From Haliea sp963974125 (lineage in GTDB: Bacteria; Pseudomonadota; Gammaproteobacteria; Pseudomonadales; Halieaceae): DNA of 64,000 nt. The notes beneath the pieces were generated by a model, which saw only the letters and a list, made by a program, of their open reading frames with translations, was not told the DNA's origin and ran no database searches. Numbering within the stretch: position 1 is the first letter of the stretch; each line of letters begins with the position of its first letter. This document shows positions 8,845-17,434 of this stretch, piece after piece. A program made the translations under genes and the position numbers. The stretch is taken from positions 34,074 to 98,073 of the forward strand of contig CAXBCH010000013.1 in NCBI GenBank assembly GCA_963974125.1, read 5' to 3'.

Positions 8845-10188
8845 ATGAGCCTCGAAGCCGCAGACCTGGCACCCGCATTGGAGGCCCATCGCGGTGCTGG
8901 CCGCTGGCTGCTGGCCTTCAGCGGTGGTCTCGATTCCACTGTCCTGCTGCATCTCCTGCACGAGTATCGACGCTCCCACCCCGGTGCACCTGCCCTCACC
9001 GCGGTACATGTCAACCACAACCTGCAGGCGGCCGCTGTGACTTGGGAGCAGCATTGCCAGCAGGCCTGTGCGGCACTGGAGGTGCCGCTGCTGGTGCGCC
9101 GGGTGGCGGTGGAGGCTGCTGGCAGGGGCACCGAGGCGGCGGCCCGCGAGGCCCGCTATCGGGCTCTGGCAGATACCCTGCAGGCGGGCGATGTCATGTT
9201 TTTTGCCCATCACCAGGACGACCAGGTAGAGACCCTGCTGCTGCGCTGGTTGCGCGGTGCCGGCCTGCAGGGCCTGCAGGGCATGCCGGTGACACGGGCG
9301 CTTGGCCCGGGCCAGCTGTCGCGACCGTTGCTGGCGTGGCCGCGGACGGCGCTTGAGGCCTGCGCCCGGCGACGGCGCTTGCAGTGGATCGATGACCCTT
9401 CCAACGTTGACACCGGCTTTGACCGCAACTACCTGCGCCACGAGGTGCTGCCACTGCTGGCTCGGCGTTGGCCGGGGTACCGCAACAGCATGGCGCGCTC
9501 GGCGCGGCAGCTGGCGTCCGCGGCAGCGGTACTGGACGAGTTGTTGCCCACGCCACCGCCCTGCGTCACCCTCCTGGGCGACCCGGGTATTCCGGTTGCC
9601 AGCCTGCTGCAGGATCCCGCCGGTACCGGTTGGCTGGTCTTGCAGCAGTGGCTGGCCGAACGCGGCCTGCCGCCGCCGCCGCGGGCGCCGGCCGGCGAGT
9701 TCCTGCGGCAACTGCAGTTTGGGAGCGGCAGCCCGGAACTGGCCTGGAGCGGGCAGCGCCTGCGGCGCTTTGGCGACGGCGTCTACCTGCTGCCGACAGG
9801 GGAGGCAACTGCCTGGGCCGGGGCGGGCCAGCTTGCGGAGGGCGCGACGCTGGCGCTGCCCGGTGGCGGCAGCCTGGCGCTGGTACCGGCGGGCGTGGGG
9901 CCGGGCATTCGTCTTGAGCCGGGGGCATTCCTGACCGTGCGCACCCGCAGCGGCGGTGAGCGCTGCCAGCCCCTGGGGCGGGCGGGTAGCCAACGCCTGA
10001 AAAAGTTGCTGCAGGAGGCCGGAGTGCCGCCCTGGTGGCGTGATCGCCTGCCGCTGCTGTACCTGGACGACAGCCTGGTGGCGGTGGCCGATCTGTGGTT
10101 GTGCGCTTCCCCCCATACTCTCGCCGAGGGTGGCGCGGGGGCCTTGCGGCCGCTTTGGCGGCGAAATAACTCCGCTTCCGCGGATTGA
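8845..10188 (+). CDS. tilS: tRNA(Ile)-lysidine synthase
   Basis: A 447-residue ATP-dependent enzyme that puts lysine on C34 of the CAU-anticodon isoleucine tRNA so that it reads AUA. The PP-loop SGGLDSTVLL is at residues 26-35, and HVNHNLQ and FAHHQDDQVETLLLRWLRG follow. The N-terminal catalytic domain ends near residue 215 after DPSNVDTGFDRNYLRHEVLP. A central TilS substrate-binding domain and the small C-terminal domain (SGGERCQPLGR, LKKLLQEAGVPPWWRDRLPLL) complete a normal architecture. It lies 25 bases after accA. Confidence 0.95.
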   Translation: MSLEAADLAPALEAHRGAGRWLLAFSGGLDSTVLLHLLHEYRRSHPGAPALTAVHVNHNLQAAAVTWEQHCQQACAALEVPLLVRRVAVEAAGRGTEAAAREARYRALADTLQAGDVMFFAHHQDDQVETLLLRWLRGAGLQGLQGMPVTRALGPGQLSRPLLAWPRTALEACARRRRLQWIDDPSNVDTGFDRNYLRHEVLPLLARRWPGYRNSMARSARQLASAAAVLDELLPTPPPCVTLLGDPGIPVASLLQDPAGTGWLVLQQWLAERGLPPPPRAPAGEFLRQLQFGSGSPELAWSGQRLRRFGDGVYLLPTGEATAWAGAGQLAEGATLALPGGGSLALVPAGVGPGIRLEPGAFLTVRTRSGGERCQPLGRAGSQRLKKLLQEAGVPPWWRDRLPLLYLDDSLVAVADLWLCASPHTLAEGGAGALRPLWRRNNSASAD

Positions 10189-10213
10189 GCTGAGAGCCCC
10201 TTTCTGGTAGTCT
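10185..10213 (+). promoter_or_regulatory. Candidate sigma-70 promoter of pyrG
   Basis: TTGAGC (10185-10190) and TAGTCT (10208-10213) are 17 bases apart, in the 129-base gap before pyrG; the -35 box overlaps the tilS stop codon. This would start the pyrG-kdsA-eno run separately from accA-tilS. Confidence 0.45.
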
Positions 10214-10317
10214 GATTTCCCATCTTTTCGCAGGAAACGCGCACTCTGTCGGCGGCTCGCTGGTCGCTTTGCGCCGTTCCTGGGTGTCCATATTCACAGC
10301 GTACAGAAAGGCTTTTC

Positions 10318-11946
10318 ATGACGCGATATGTCTTCGTCACCGGTGGTGTGGTTTCCTCTCTGGGCAAGGGGATTGCAGCCGCATCCCTGGCGGCCGTGCT
10401 GGAGGCACGCGGCATCCGCGTCACGCTGCTGAAGCTGGATCCCTACATCAACGTCGATCCGGGCACCATGAGCCCGTTCCAGCACGGTGAAGTGTTTGTC
10501 ACCGAGGACGGTGCCGAGACCGATCTGGATCTCGGTCACTATGAGCGCTTTACCCGCACCACGATGAAGCGCACCAATAACTTCACCACCGGCCGGGTGT
10601 ACAACACCGTGCTGAAAAAAGAGCGCCGCGGTGACTATCTCGGTGGCACGGTGCAGGTCATTCCCCACATTACCGACGAGATCAAGCGCCGGGTGATCCT
10701 CGGTGCCGGCGACGCCGAGGTCGCGATTGTGGAAATCGGCGGTACCGTGGGTGACATCGAGAGCCTGCCTTTTCTCGAGGCCGCGCGCCAGTTGCGGGTG
10801 GAGGTCGGCTCCAGCCGTGCCCTGCTGATGCACCTGACACTGGTGCCGTACATCGCCACAGCCGGCGAAATCAAGACCAAGCCAACCCAGCACTCGGTCA
10901 AGGAGCTGCGCTCCATCGGCCTGCAGCCCGATATCCTGCTGTGTCGCTGCGCGGTGCCCATCGACGAGAGCGCGTGCAAGAAGATTTCCCTGTTCACCAA
11001 CGTCGAGGAGCGCGCTGTCATTCCGCTGCTGGATGCAGATTCCATCTACCGCATTCCCGGCATGCTGCACAGGGCCCACCTCGACCAGTTTGTGGTCGAG
11101 CGCTTCGGGCTTGACTGCCCTCCGGCGGACCTGGCGGAGTGGGACGACGTCCTGCGGCGGGAGTTCAGCGAGCCCAGAGGCACTGTGCGCGTGGCCATGG
11201 TGGGCAAGTACATGGATCTGCTGGACGCCTACAAGTCGCTCAATGAGGCGCTCAAGCATGCCGGCCTGCAGACCCTGGTGACAATCCAGGTAGACTACAT
11301 TGACGCCGAGGATATCGAGCGCGAGGGCACCGGGGTGTTGGCCCAGGCCGATGCCATTCTGGTCCCGGGCGGCTTCGGCGACCGCGGCGTCGAAGGAAAG
11401 ATCACCGCCGTCCGCTATGCCCGCGAAAACAACATTCCGTTCCTGGGGATCTGCCTGGGGATGCACGTTGCGCTGATCGAATACGCGCGCAACGTCTGCA
11501 ATCTCGAGGGCGCCAATTCCACGGAAATGCAGGCCGACACGCCACACCCCATCGTCGCGCTGATCACCGAGTGGCAGAACGCGGATGGTTCCACCCAGCA
11601 GCGCGATGCCAGTTCGGATCTCGGCGGCACCATGCGCCTGGGCGCACAGACCTGTTACCTTGAGAGCGACTCCAGGGTGCGGCAGATCTACGGCGCGGAT
11701 ACGGTGCTGGAACGGCACCGCCACCGCTACGAGATCAACAACAACTATGTCGACCAGCTGGTGTCTGCCGGTATCCGCATCGCCGGCTGGTCCGCGGATC
11801 GGGCCCTGGTGGAAATGATCGAGCTGCCGCAGCATCCCTGGTTTGTGGCCTGCCAGTTTCACCCGGAATTTACCTCGCGGCCACGTGGCGGTCACCCGCT
11901 GTTCACCGGCTACATCGAGGCCGCGCTCGCCCATGCCCAGGGCTGA
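10318..11946 (+). CDS. pyrG: CTP synthase
   Basis: A 542-residue enzyme that aminates UTP to CTP using glutamine nitrogen. It opens with TRYVFVTGGVVSSLGKGI, the ATP/UTP site of the synthetase domain (about 1-265), with DPYINVDPGTMSPFQHGEVF following. The class I glutaminase domain holds the nucleophile C379 in GICLGMH, and the His-Glu pair in CQFHPEFTSRP. Length and residue numbering match E. coli PyrG. AGAAAGG upstream serves as ribosome-binding site. It is followed 21 bases later by kdsA. Confidence 0.98.
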   Translation: MTRYVFVTGGVVSSLGKGIAAASLAAVLEARGIRVTLLKLDPYINVDPGTMSPFQHGEVFVTEDGAETDLDLGHYERFTRTTMKRTNNFTTGRVYNTVLKKERRGDYLGGTVQVIPHITDEIKRRVILGAGDAEVAIVEIGGTVGDIESLPFLEAARQLRVEVGSSRALLMHLTLVPYIATAGEIKTKPTQHSVKELRSIGLQPDILLCRCAVPIDESACKKISLFTNVEERAVIPLLDADSIYRIPGMLHRAHLDQFVVERFGLDCPPADLAEWDDVLRREFSEPRGTVRVAMVGKYMDLLDAYKSLNEALKHAGLQTLVTIQVDYIDAEDIEREGTGVLAQADAILVPGGFGDRGVEGKITAVRYARENNIPFLGICLGMHVALIEYARNVCNLEGANSTEMQADTPHPIVALITEWQNADGSTQQRDASSDLGGTMRLGAQTCYLESDSRVRQIYGADTVLERHRHRYEINNNYVDQLVSAGIRIAGWSADRALVEMIELPQHPWFVACQFHPEFTSRPRGGHPLFTGYIEAALAHAQG

Positions 11947-11967
11947 ACTGTTGCTGGAGGCCTGCCG

Positions 11968-12819
11968 GTGACGCAGCAGACAGTGCACCTGGGCGCGACA
12001 CCCATCGGCAACGATGCGCCCTTCGTCCTGCTCGGTGGAGTCAACGTGCTGGAGAGCCGTGACTTCGCCCTGCAGGTGGCAGAACACTATGTTGCGGTCT
12101 GCGCCCGGCTGGGCATTCCGCTGGTGTTCAAGGCGTCCTACGACAAGGCCAACCGTTCCTCCATCCATTCCTTCCGCGGCCCCGGCCTGGAGCAGGGGCT
12201 GGCCATCCTGGCCGAGATCAAGGCGCAGTTTGGCGTGCCCGTGATCACCGACGTGCACACACCGGAGCAGGCGGCCCCGGCAGCCGAGGTCTGTGACATC
12301 ATTCAGCTGCCGGCGTTTCTCGCCCGGCAGACCGACCTGGTGGCAGCGATGGCTGCCACCGGCGCCATCATCAACATCAAGAAGCCGCAGTTCCTGAGCC
12401 CCTCGCAGATGGCCAACGTGGCAGAGAAGTTCCGCGAGTGCGACAACGACCGGCTGCTGATTTGCGAGCGCGGCAGCAATTTCGGCTACGACAACCTGGT
12501 GGTCGACATGCTGGGTTTCGGCGTCATGAAGAAAACCTGCGGCGACATCCCGCTGATCTTCGACGTCACCCACGCCCTGCAATGCCGCGATCCCCTGGGT
12601 GCCGCCTCCGGCGGGCGCCGGGAGCAGGTGCTGGAGCTGGCGCGCGCCGGCATGGCTACCGGCCTCGCGGGCCTGTTTCTGGAGGCGCACCCGGAGCCCG
12701 CCAGGGCGCTTTGCGATGGTCCCAGCGCGCTGCCGCTGCATCAACTCGAGCCGTTCCTCGCCCAGGTCAAGGCGGTGGACGATCTGGTGAAGAGCCTGCC
12801 CACGCTGATTATCGAATAA
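11968..12819 (+). CDS. kdsA: 3-deoxy-D-manno-octulosonate 8-phosphate synthase
   Basis: A 283-residue cytoplasmic enzyme condensing phosphoenolpyruvate with arabinose 5-phosphate in the first committed step to KDO of lipopolysaccharide. Family motifs: GGVNVLESRDFAL near the N-terminus, FKASYDKANRSS, GPGLEQGL, TDVHTPEQ, QLPAFLARQTDL, KKPQFLSPSQM, CERGSNFGYDNLVVDM and FDVTHALQ. The start is GTG 11968, eight bases after the end of CTGGAGG, and gives the normal N-terminus. It lies in the pyrG-kdsA-eno operon. Confidence 0.97.
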   Translation: MTQQTVHLGATPIGNDAPFVLLGGVNVLESRDFALQVAEHYVAVCARLGIPLVFKASYDKANRSSIHSFRGPGLEQGLAILAEIKAQFGVPVITDVHTPEQAAPAAEVCDIIQLPAFLARQTDLVAAMAATGAIINIKKPQFLSPSQMANVAEKFRECDNDRLLICERGSNFGYDNLVVDMLGFGVMKKTCGDIPLIFDVTHALQCRDPLGAASGGRREQVLELARAGMATGLAGLFLEAHPEPARALCDGPSALPLHQLEPFLAQVKAVDDLVKSLPTLIIE

Positions 12820-12844
12820 CTATCTGTCTACTGGAGTTTACGCA

Positions 12845-14137
12845 ATGAGCAAGATTGCCAACGTACAGGCCTTTGAAGTCATGGATTCCCGCGGCAATCC
12901 GACGGTCATGGCCGAGGTGACCCTGGCCGGCGGCGCAGTCGGTGTGGCCTGCGCGCCCTCCGGTGCCTCGACCGGCTCCCGGGAGGCGCTGGAGTTGCGC
13001 GATGGCGACAGCCAGCGCTACCTCGGCAAGGGTGTATTGAAGGCGGTCGGGCACGTCAATGGCCCCATCCGGGAACTGTTGCTGGGGCGCGACCCGGCGC
13101 AGCAGCGCGAGCTGGACGCGGCCATGATCGAAGCCGATGGCACTGACAACAAGGCGCACTTTGGCGCCAACGCCATTCTCGCGGTATCCCTGGCCGTGGC
13201 CAAGGCCGCGGCGACGTCCCGCAAGGTCCCTTTGTACCAGCACATCGCCGAGCTCAATGGCACTACTGCACTCAGCATGCCGGTGCCGATGATGAACATC
13301 CTCAACGGTGGCGAGCACGCCGACAACAACGTCGATATCCAGGAGTTCATGGTGCAGCCGGTGGCCGCGCCGACCTTTGCCGAAGCCCTGCGGGCGGGCG
13401 CCGAGATCTTCCAGCATTTGAAAAAAGTGTTGGCGTCACGGGGCCTCAGCACCGCCGTGGGCGACGAGGGCGGTTTTGCGCCCAACCTGCCGTCCAATGA
13501 AGCGGCGCTGGAAGTGATCGCGGTGGCGGTCGACAAGGCCGGCTACAAGCTCGGCCGCGACATCACCCTGGCCCTGGACTGCGCTGCTTCCGAATTCTAC
13601 CGCGACGGCGTCTACGACCTCGCCGGCGAGGGCAAGCGCTTCAGCAGCGAGGAGTTCACCGACTACCTGGCCGACCTCGCCGCCGGCCACCCGATTGTCT
13701 CTATCGAGGACGGCCTTGACGAATCCGACTGGGACGGCTGGAAGCTGCTGACCGACAAGATCGGTGACCGGGTGCAGCTGGTGGGCGACGACCTGTTTGT
13801 GACCAATACGCGGATCCTCAAGCAGGGCATTGAACGCGGTGTGGCCAACTCCATCCTGATCAAGTTCAACCAGATTGGCAGCCTGTCCGAGACCCTGGAC
13901 GCCATCGCCATGGCCCGGGAAGCCGGGTATACCGCGGTGATTTCCCATCGCTCCGGGGAAACCGAAGATACCACGATTGCCGATCTGGCCGTGGCGACAG
14001 CCGCCGGCCAGATCAAGACCGGCTCCCTGTGCCGCTCCGACCGGGTTGCCAAGTACAACCGCCTGCTGCGCATCGAAGCGGAACTGGGCGGCCGCGTGTC
14101 TTACCGTGGCCTCGCCGAGATCGCAGGCCGGCGCTAG
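12845..14137 (+). CDS. eno: Enolase
   Basis: A 430-residue glycolytic enzyme that interconverts 2-phosphoglycerate and phosphoenolpyruvate; in gammaproteobacteria it is also part of the RNA degradosome. It starts SKIANVQAFEVMDSRGNPTV, has PSGASTGSREALELRD, the magnesium ligands in ALDCAASEF, SIEDGLDE and VGDDLFVTN, the catalytic lysine region LIKFNQIGSLSET, and SHRSGETEDTTIADLAV. Normal length. ATG 12845 is preceded by CTGGAG 13 bases upstream. Confidence 0.98.
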   Translation: MSKIANVQAFEVMDSRGNPTVMAEVTLAGGAVGVACAPSGASTGSREALELRDGDSQRYLGKGVLKAVGHVNGPIRELLLGRDPAQQRELDAAMIEADGTDNKAHFGANAILAVSLAVAKAAATSRKVPLYQHIAELNGTTALSMPVPMMNILNGGEHADNNVDIQEFMVQPVAAPTFAEALRAGAEIFQHLKKVLASRGLSTAVGDEGGFAPNLPSNEAALEVIAVAVDKAGYKLGRDITLALDCAASEFYRDGVYDLAGEGKRFSSEEFTDYLADLAAGHPIVSIEDGLDESDWDGWKLLTDKIGDRVQLVGDDLFVTNTRILKQGIERGVANSILIKFNQIGSLSETLDAIAMAREAGYTAVISHRSGETEDTTIADLAVATAAGQIKTGSLCRSDRVAKYNRLLRIEAELGGRVSYRGLAEIAGRR

Positions 14138-14169
14138 GTCAAGCCCGGGGACCCTGGCCGCCTCCGCCC

Positions 14170-14547
14170 ATGAAATACCTGCTGCTTGCACTCGTTGCCT
14201 TGCTGGGCGTACTGCAATACCGACTCTGGATTGCCGAGGGCAGCCTCGCGGAAAAACACCGGCTGCAACGGCAGGTCGAGGAGCAGCAGGCCTTCAATCG
14301 CGAACTGGAAGCACGCAACGCGGTGCTGGAACGGGAAGTGCTGGATCTGCAGACTGGTAACGAGGGTCTGGAGCAGCGGGCCCGGGAACAACTTGGCCTG
14401 GTGCGCGAAGGCGAAATTTTCTACCAGTTCGTCCTCGAGCCGGAACGCCCCGCGGCCTCGGTGGGCAGCGATCATAGCCGTGCCGTGGATGCAGCAAGGG
14501 CGATCGTGATTCCCGCCTCGCCCGACACGGAAAGCGAGACTGAATGA
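14170..14547 (+). CDS. ftsB: Cell division protein FtsB
   Basis: A 125-residue bitopic divisome protein of the FtsQLB complex. A single N-terminal membrane helix (residues 3-18) is followed by a YRLWIAEGSLAE stretch and a charged coiled coil to about residue 75, then the conserved REQLGLVREGEIFYQF end of the family domain. An extra Ala/Asp/Glu-rich tail of some 35 residues ends in SETE. Start ATG 14170 places the membrane helix at the N-terminus. Its stop overlaps the ispD start (ATGA), as in E. coli. Confidence 0.94.
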   Translation: MKYLLLALVALLGVLQYRLWIAEGSLAEKHRLQRQVEEQQAFNRELEARNAVLEREVLDLQTGNEGLEQRAREQLGLVREGEIFYQFVLEPERPAASVGSDHSRAVDAARAIVIPASPDTESETE

Positions 14548-15242
14548 AGCCCGGGGCCCGCTGTTGGGGAGTGATACCGGCCGCCGGTATCGGCGCCAGG
14601 ATGGCGAGCGAGCAACCCAAGCAATATCTCGAGATTGCCGGCAAGAGTCTGTTGCAGCACAGTCTCGATGCCCTGCTGGCCATTGCCGCGGTCGAGGCCG
14701 TCGTGGTCGCCCTGGGCGCGGGCGACACGTGGGCGCCCGTGCTTCCGTGCTCCCGGGTGCGGTTGGCTGTGGGCGGCGCCCGGCGCGCGGATTCGGTATT
14801 GGCCGCGCTGCGGGCTCTGCAAGAAATTGCACATGAAGATGATTGGGTCCTGGTGCACGATGCCGCCCGTCCCTGCCTGTCGCCGGCGGACGGCGAGCGC
14901 CTGGTGGCGGCGGTGCTGGCGAGCGGCAGCGGCGCGCTGCTGGCGGAGCCGGTGGTGGATACCATCAAGCGGGTTGCCGCCGACGGGCGGGTGCTGGGTA
15001 CCCTCGACCGCAGTGAACTCTGGCGAGCGCAGACTCCGCAGATGTTCCGGCTCGGTGAGCTCGCCGCTGCGCTCGACCGGGCACTGCGGGCGGGGGTTCC
15101 CATCACCGATGAAGCCTCGGCGATGGAGTGGGCGGGTCACCCGGTGGCGGTAGTTCCCGGTTCGACCCGCAATCTCAAGGTGACGGTGCCGGATGATCTG
15201 GCACTGGCGGCCTTCTACCTCGGTCAGTCGATAACAGGATAG
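14544..15242 (+). CDS. ispD: 2-C-methyl-D-erythritol 4-phosphate cytidylyltransferase
   Basis: A 232-residue enzyme of the MEP isoprenoid pathway that couples CTP with methylerythritol phosphate. The CTP-binding loop is PAAGIGARMASEQPKQY near residue 12. VGGARRADSV, VLVHDAARPCL and DTIKR follow, and TLDRSELWRAQTPQMF holds the C-terminal motif. Length is normal. It overlaps ftsB by 4 bases and precedes ispF by 5. See also the HMG-CoA reductase gene at 47838, which belongs to the other isoprenoid route. Confidence 0.96.
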   Translation: MKPGARCWGVIPAAGIGARMASEQPKQYLEIAGKSLLQHSLDALLAIAAVEAVVVALGAGDTWAPVLPCSRVRLAVGGARRADSVLAALRALQEIAHEDDWVLVHDAARPCLSPADGERLVAAVLASGSGALLAEPVVDTIKRVAADGRVLGTLDRSELWRAQTPQMFRLGELAAALDRALRAGVPITDEASAMEWAGHPVAVVPGSTRNLKVTVPDDLALAAFYLGQSITG

Positions 15243-15247
15243 CGGGC

Positions 15248-15727
15248 ATGCGCATTGGACACGGCTATGATGTACACCGGTTTGGCCCTGGTAACGAGGT
15301 CATCCTGGGCGGTGTGGCCATTGCCCACAGCCACGGCCTGATGGCCCATTCGGATGGTGATGTGCTGGTGCACGCCCTCTGCGACGCGCTGCTTGGTGCC
15401 ATCGGGCGCGGGGATATCGGCCGCCACTTCCCCGACACGGACCCGGCCCTGGCCGGCGTCGACAGCCGCCTGATGTTGCGCAAGGTCGTAGAGCAGGTGC
15501 ATGCCGGCGGTTGGGCACTGGCGAACATGGATGCCACCCTGATCGCCGAGGCCCCGCGCATGGCACCTCATATTGCTGCCATGCGCACGAACCTGGCCCG
15601 GGACCTGCGGGTGGCTGAGAGCCAGGTCAATGTGAAGGCAACGACGACCGAAAAGCTGGGCTTTACCGGTCGCGGTGAAGGCATAGCCGCACATGCGGTG
15701 GTGCTGCTGGTTGCCGGGGCCCTGTGA
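15248..15727 (+). CDS. ispF: 2-C-methyl-D-erythritol 2,4-cyclodiphosphate synthase
   Basis: A 159-residue trimeric enzyme, the cyclisation step of the MEP pathway. It starts with MRIGHGYDVHRF, whose D8 and H10 are metal ligands, followed by GGVAIAHSHGLMAHSDGDV with the third histidine ligand, LLGAIGRGDIGRHFPDTDP, and KATTTEKLGFTGRGEGIA at the C-terminus. It lies directly after ispD and overlaps truD by 4 bases. Confidence 0.97.
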   Translation: MRIGHGYDVHRFGPGNEVILGGVAIAHSHGLMAHSDGDVLVHALCDALLGAIGRGDIGRHFPDTDPALAGVDSRLMLRKVVEQVHAGGWALANMDATLIAEAPRMAPHIAAMRTNLARDLRVAESQVNVKATTTEKLGFTGRGEGIAAHAVVLLVAGAL

Positions 15728-16779
15728 TCGCGCCGCGGCCTCGCGTGGCGCCGGATCTGCCGGTGAGTGCCTTGATCCGCAGTACGCCGGAGGACTTTGT
15801 GGTCCGTGAGCAGCTCGGTTTCGAAGCGGATGGCAGTGGCGAGCATGTATTCCTGCACCTGCAGAAACGCGGCCTCAACACCCAGGATCTGCTGCAGCGG
15901 GTCTCGGCCCTGAGTGGCATTCATCTGCGCGATATTGGCTACAGTGGCCTCAAGGACCGGCGTGCGGTCACCAGTCAATGGGTCAGCGTGCGCATGGCGG
16001 GCAAGCCGGAGCCGGATTGGCAGCGCCTGGCGGTGCCGGGGGAGGTCGAGGTGCTGGACTGTCGGCGCCACTCGCGCAAACTCAAGCGCGGCGTCCACCG
16101 CAGCAACCGCTTCGAACTGCGGTTGCGCAAGCTGGAGGGGGATATCGACGCCCTGCAGGTCCGCCTGCAGCAGCTCTCGCAGCAGGGTGTACCCAATTAC
16201 TTTGGCGAGCAGCGCTTCGGCCACGGCGGCGCCACCCTGGCGCAGGCGCGGCAGTGGCAGGAACGCGGCGCGCGCAAGCTGTCCCACAGCAAGCGCGGCC
16301 TGCTGCTGTCTGCCCTGCGCGGGCATTTGTTCAACCGGCTGCTGGCACAGCGGGTAGAGGAGGGCAGCTGGAACCGTCTGCTGCCAGGAGACGTTGGCAT
16401 GCTGCAGGGGTCCCGCAGCCTGTTTCCCTGTCCGGAAGTGACTGCGGAGCTGGTCGCCAGGGTCGCGGCGGGGGATGTACACCCGGGTCTGCCGCTCTGG
16501 GGTCGGGGCGAGGTAATGCAGGGCGAGGCACAGCTGATCAGGCAGGAAACAATCCTGGCGCCGGAAGCGGTGCTGTGCCGGTTTCTGGAGGAGGCGGGGT
16601 TGACCCTGGCTTACCGCCCCGCGCGACTGCTGGCGGATGACTTTTGCTGGCGGTTTTGTGATGATGGCGCGCTGCTGCTGGGGTTCAGTTTACCGCCCGG
16701 GAGCTACGCCACCGCGGTGCTGGCGGAACTGGCGGATTATCGGGAAGCGCATGGGGAGAGTAGGAACAGCAGTGAATAG
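15724..16779 (+). CDS. truD: tRNA pseudouridine(13) synthase
   Basis: A 351-residue enzyme that makes pseudouridine at tRNA-Glu position 13. The catalytic aspartate is D78 in GYSGLKDRRAVTSQW. The family's TPEDFVVRE motif is near residue 21 and the TRUD insertion domain follows (VPNYFGEQRFGHGG, KRGLLLSALRGHLFN). The start is GTG 15724 inside the ispF stop (GTGA overlap). In most relatives surE follows; here the next gene is pcm, whose probable start lies within the last 8 bases of truD. Confidence 0.95.
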   Translation: MIAPRPRVAPDLPVSALIRSTPEDFVVREQLGFEADGSGEHVFLHLQKRGLNTQDLLQRVSALSGIHLRDIGYSGLKDRRAVTSQWVSVRMAGKPEPDWQRLAVPGEVEVLDCRRHSRKLKRGVHRSNRFELRLRKLEGDIDALQVRLQQLSQQGVPNYFGEQRFGHGGATLAQARQWQERGARKLSHSKRGLLLSALRGHLFNRLLAQRVEEGSWNRLLPGDVGMLQGSRSLFPCPEVTAELVARVAAGDVHPGLPLWGRGEVMQGEAQLIRQETILAPEAVLCRFLEEAGLTLAYRPARLLADDFCWRFCDDGALLLGFSLPPGSYATAVLAELADYREAHGESRNSSE

Positions 16780-17434
16780 TGTGGACTTGAACGGCATCGG
16801 CATGACCTCCCAGCGTACCCGCGAGCGTTTGGTCCAGCGCCTGGTGGAACAGGGTATCAGCAGTCAGCGTGTGCTCGATGTCATGCGTACCACCCCCCGG
16901 CATCTGTTCCTCGATGAAGCCATGGCGCACCGGGCCTACGAGGACACGTCCCTGCCGATCGGCTTTCAGCAGACCCTGTCCCAACCCTATATCGTTGCCC
17001 GCATGACCGAGCTCTTGCTGGAGCAGGGGCCTCGCAGCCGCGTTCTGGAAGTCGGTACCGGCTCCGGCTACCAGACTGCCGTGCTCGCCCAGCTGGTAGA
17101 GCAGGTGTGGAGCGTGGAGCGGATCAAGCCCCTGCTGGACAAGGCACGCCAGCGCCTGCGGCAGCTGAAATTGCGCAACGTCACCCTGCGCCATGCCGAT
17201 GGCAGCATGGGCTGGGAGGATGCGGGCCCGTTTGACGGGATTCTCAGTACCGCCGCGCCAGAGCGCATTCCCGAGGAGTTGCTGCGGCAACTCGCACCCG
17301 GAGGTTGTCTGGTCATTCCCGTGGGCGGCGCCAGCCAGCACCTGCAAGTGGTCACCCGCAGCAGCGAGGGCTTCGACACCCGCATCGTGGAGGCCGTGCG
17401 CTTTGTGCCCCTGCGCCCGGGTACGGTGAAGTAG
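16772..17434 (+). CDS. pcm: Protein-L-isoaspartate O-methyltransferase
   Basis: A 220-residue repair enzyme that methylates isoaspartyl residues of aged proteins using S-adenosylmethionine. After a short leader, GIGMTSQRTRERLVQRL begins the conserved region; PRHLFLDEAMAHRAYEDTSLPIG and the SAM motif VLEVGTGSGYQTAVLAQL follow, and the C-terminus has APGGCLVIPVGG. GTG 16772 is preferred: AGGA lies 6 bases upstream and homologues carry a similar leader. ATG 16802 and ATG 16751 are alternatives. The TAG stop shares a base with the next GTG start. Confidence 0.93.
   Translation: MNSVDLNGIGMTSQRTRERLVQRLVEQGISSQRVLDVMRTTPRHLFLDEAMAHRAYEDTSLPIGFQQTLSQPYIVARMTELLLEQGPRSRVLEVGTGSGYQTAVLAQLVEQVWSVERIKPLLDKARQRLRQLKLRNVTLRHADGSMGWEDAGPFDGILSTAAPERIPEELLRQLAPGGCLVIPVGGASQHLQVVTRSSEGFDTRIVEAVRFVPLRPGTVK

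Noticed and set aside
10294..12744. An 816-codon open frame antisense to pyrG and kdsA
   Set aside because: It is a by-product of high-GC codon bias opposite two strongly recognised enzymes; its translation is rich in Gln, His and Arg and matches no family.
16637..16771. N-terminal extension of pcm within truD
   Set aside because: The extra residues have no methyltransferase likeness and the internal GTG has a good ribosome-binding site.
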